Shown: piece by piece, positions 61,796 to 64,000 of the stretch | Position numbering within the stretch: the stretch's first letter is position 1 | Layout of the letters: the number at the start of each line of letters is the position of its first letter | From: Haliaeetus albicilla | Taxonomy: Eukaryota > Chordata > Aves > Accipitriformes > Accipitridae | Reading direction: 5' to 3' | Length of the DNA stretch: 64,000 nt | Assembly (NCBI RefSeq): GCF_947461875.1 | Contig: NC_091485.1 | Span: forward strand, 57,762,274-57,826,273 | Notes under the pieces: generated by a model | The model's database searches: none | The model's input: the letters and a program-made list of their open reading frames with translations, nothing else | What the model was told of the DNA's origin: nothing | Made by a program: the position numbers and the translations under genes

Positions 61796-62859
61796 TGTGG
61801 TGGGTTGACCCTGGCTGGACACCAGGTGCCCACCAAAGCTGCTCTATCACTCCCCTCCTCGGCTGGACAGGGGAGAGAAAATATGATGACAGGCTCGTGG
61901 GTCAAGATAAGGACAGGGAGAGATCACTTGCCAGTTACTATCACAGGCAAAACAGACTTGACTTGGGAAAATTACTTTCATTTATTACCAATCAAATCAG
62001 AGTCGGATAATAAAAAATAAACCCAAATCTTAAAAACACTTTACCCCCACGCCTGCCTTTTTCCCAGGCTCAACTCCGCTCCTGATTTTCTCTACCCTAT
62101 CCCCCCCCAGCAGCACAGGGGGACAAGGAAGGGGGTTACAGTCAGTTCATCACACTTTGTCTCTGCCGCTCCTTCCTCCTCAGGGGAGGACTCCTCACAC
62201 TCTTCCCCTCCTCCAGTGTGGGGCCCCTCCATGGGAGACAGTCCTCCATGAACTTCTCCAACGTGGGTCCTTCCCACAGGCTGCAGTTCTTCATTAACTG
62301 CTCCAGCATGGGTCCCTTCCATGGGCTGCAGTCCTTCAGGCACAGACTGCTCCAGAGTGGGTGCCCTGCGGGGTCACAAGTCCTGCCAGAAAACCTGCTC
62401 CAGCGTGGGCTCTTCTCCACAGGCTGCAGCTTCCTTCCAGGGCACATCTACCTGCTGTGGCATGGGGTCCTCCACAGGCTGCAGGTGGATATCTGCTCCA
62501 CTGTGGTCTGCAGGGGGACAACTTGCTTCCCTACGGTCTTCTCCACAGGCTGCAAGGAATCTCTGCTCTGGCACCAGAATGCCTCCTCCCCCTCCTTCTT
62601 CATTGGCTTTGGTGTCTGCAGAGTTGTTCCTCTCATGTTTTCTCACTCCTCTCTCTTGCAGTTTCTTTGCAGAATTTTTTACCCTTTCTTAAATACATTT
62701 TCACAGAGGCACCACCAGCACTGGGCAGCTTTGGCCAGCAGTGGGTCCTTTTTGGAGCTGGCTGGAACTGTCTGTGTCTGCCATGGAAGCCCCTGATCTC
62801 TCACAGAAGCCACCCCTACAGTGCCCCTGCTACCAAACCTGGACATATAAACCCAATGG
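61796..62859 (-). mobile_element. Endogenous retrovirus solo LTR, copy A (minus sense)
   Basis: The outer end TGTGGTGGGTTGACC (reads ...CCACCACA in sense) and a U3 start near 62859 bound about 1064 bp. Sense is taken from a TATA-like box (minus strand TATTTAA, at 62689-62695) and AATAAA (minus strand, 61981-61986) near the outer end. The middle holds diverged units with CTGGAGCAG and CTGCAGCC spaced about 40 bp. I recognise this as a widespread bird LTR; I do not give a family name. There are no gag, pol or env frames beside it, so it is a solo LTR. Open frames up to 192 codons crossing it are not genes. Confidence 0.8.
61981..61986 (-). terminator. LTR poly(A) signal, copy A
   Basis: TTTATT on the + strand is AATAAA on the minus strand, in GGTAATAAATGAAAG context, homologous to the signal in copy B. 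Confidence 0.65.
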
Positions 62860-63036
62860 TACTGGGTTTACATGGCAGGGTTTTGGTAGCTGGGTGGCTA
62901 CAGGGGTGGCTTCTGTGAGAAGCTGCTAGAAGCTTCCCCGTGTCCAACAGAGCCAATGCCAGCCGGCTCCAAGATGGACCTGCTGCTGGACAAGGCCAAG
63001 CACATCAGTGACGGTGGTAGTGCCTCTAGGATAATG

Positions 63037-63045
63037 TATTTAAGG
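63037..63045 (+). promoter_or_regulatory. TATA-like box of LTR copy B
   Basis: TATTTAAGG lies about 180 bp into the LTR, the right place for a U3 core promoter. The matching site of copy A is at 62689-62695 on the minus strand. Activity today is unknown. Confidence 0.5.
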
Positions 63046-63793
63046 AGGGGAAAAAAGGTTGCTGAGGAACAGAAACTGCAGCCAGAGAGAGGAGAGAGAA
63101 TATTTGAGAGAAACAGCCCTGCAGACCCCCAGGTCAGTGAAGGAGGAGGGGGAGGAGGTGCAGAGATTCCCCTGCAGCCCCTGGTGAAGACCCTGGTGAG
63201 GCAGGCTGTCCCCCTGCAGCCCATGGAGGTCCACGGTGGAGCAGATCTCCACCTGCAGCCCAGGGAGGACCCCACGCTGGAGCAGGTGGGTTCCCGAAGG
63301 AGACTGTGACCCCGTGGGAAGCCTGCGCTGGAGCAGGCTCCTGGAAGCACCTGCAGATCTGTGGAGAGAGGAGCCCGTGCTGGAGCAGGTTTTCTGGCAG
63401 GACTTGTGACCCCGTGGGGGACCCACACTGGAGCAGTCTGTGCCTGAAGGACTGCAGCCCGTGGAAGGGACCCACGCTGGAGCAGTTAATGAAGAACTGC
63501 AGCCCATGGGAAGGACCCACGTTGGAGAAGTTCATGGAGAACTGTCTCCCATGGGAGGGACCCCACAACAGAGCAGAGGAAGAGTGAGGAGTCCTCCCCC
63601 TGAGAAGGAAAGAGCAGCAGAGACAACATGTGATGAACTGACTGTAACCCCCTTCCTTGTCCCCCTGCACTGCTGGGGAGATGCAGTAGAGAAGTCTGGA
63701 GTCAAGTTGAGCCCAGAAAGAAGAGAGGGGTGGGGGGAAAGTGTTTTTAAGATTTGGGTTTATTTTTTATTATCTGAGTCTGATTTGATTGGT

Positions 63794-63799
63794 AATAAA
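63794..63799 (+). terminator. LTR poly(A) signal, copy B
   Basis: AATAAA in GGTAATAAATGAAAC. The same context appears in mirror in copy A (TTTATT at 61981-61986), which fixes the sense of both LTRs. Confidence 0.65.
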
Positions 63800-64000
63800 T
63801 GAAACTAATTTTCCCAAGTCGAGTCTGTTTTGCCTGTGACGGTAATTGGTGAGTGATCTCTCCCTGTCCTTATCTCGACCCACGAGCCTGTCATCATATT
63901 TTCTCTCCCCTGTCCAGCCGAGGAGGGGAGTGATAGAGCAGCTTTGTGGGCACCTGGCATCTGGCCAAGGTCAACCCAGCACACCAATACAGATACAGTG

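Larger units (their letters stand above)
62860..63983 (+). mobile_element. Endogenous retrovirus solo LTR, copy B (plus sense), inverted partner of A
   Basis: It starts TACTGGGTTTACATGGCAGG directly at the inner end of copy A and ends GGTCAACCCAGCACA at 63983. Order in sense: U3 start, TATA-like TATTTAAGG at 63037, GC-rich repeat-bearing middle, AATAAA at 63794-63799, then about 184 bp of R/U5 ending in CA. It is about 60 bp longer than A, owing to extra GTGGGAAG...GGAGCAGG units around 63300-63390. It is diverged from A by roughly 13 substitutions and one indel over the outer 180 bp by eye. No primer-binding site or internal genes follow. Non-coding. Confidence 0.8.

Noticed and set aside
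61774..61810. Target-site duplication around the inverted LTR pair
   Set aside because: CATGA on the left and CCAAT on the right do not match, so no TSD is claimed.
62142..63802. Open frames up to 192 codons across the LTR pair
   Set aside because: They are homologous readings of the same non-coding LTR repeats in opposite orientation. They are not gag, pol or env and not host genes.
61796..63983. A complete provirus
   Set aside because: The two LTRs are in opposite orientation with no internal sequence, primer-binding site or viral genes between or beside them.
10423..63999. TMEM74, the expected next gene after EMC2 in mammals
   Set aside because: Its single long coding exon with two membrane segments was looked for in all listed frames and not seen. 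It presumably lies right of the window.

Overview
This window is vertebrate nuclear DNA, most likely from a neoavian bird. Genes are sparse and introns have GT-AG boundaries. The one recognisable gene is EMC2. The 3' flank carries a degraded CR1-like tail, and the right edge carries an LTR type I recognise from bird genomes. There are no operons, tRNAs, rRNAs or CRISPR arrays. The species cannot be fixed from sequence alone.

Layout. Positions 1-10.75 kb hold the last four coding exons of EMC2 on the + strand, with three introns and a short 3'UTR. The reading frame runs in phase to a TAG stop at 10420-10422, followed by AATAAA at 10721. The extra 3' flank to about 14 kb has a second poly(A) signal (11713) and an unexplained splice-acceptor-plus-short-ORF unit at 13156-13254 with its own poly(A) signal (13964).

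From 14.3 to 61.8 kb I see no protein-coding gene that I can defend. This gene-poor stretch contains an orphan CpG-rich island at 36.95-37.76 kb, old repeat remnants (30.3, 39.3 and 41.4 kb), microsatellites, and a 220-bp three-part polypyrimidine array at 53.0 kb. It also contains two minus-strand pieces that read as a broken LINE ORF2 of the L1 type: a linker and early reverse transcriptase region at about 47.28-48.06 kb, and a C-terminal CCHC region at about 43.2-43.8 kb. L1-type remnants would be unusual in a bird.

The last 2.2 kb (61796-63983) is a near-perfectly abutting inverted pair of about 1.1-kb endogenous-retrovirus LTRs. They lie head to head (U3 to U3), with outward-pointing TATA-like boxes and AATAAA signals and no internal retroviral genes.

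The best candidates for something undescribed are the inverted LTR pair, the L1-like fossil, the cryptic terminal exon downstream of EMC2, and the orphan CpG island. None amounts to a demonstrated new system.
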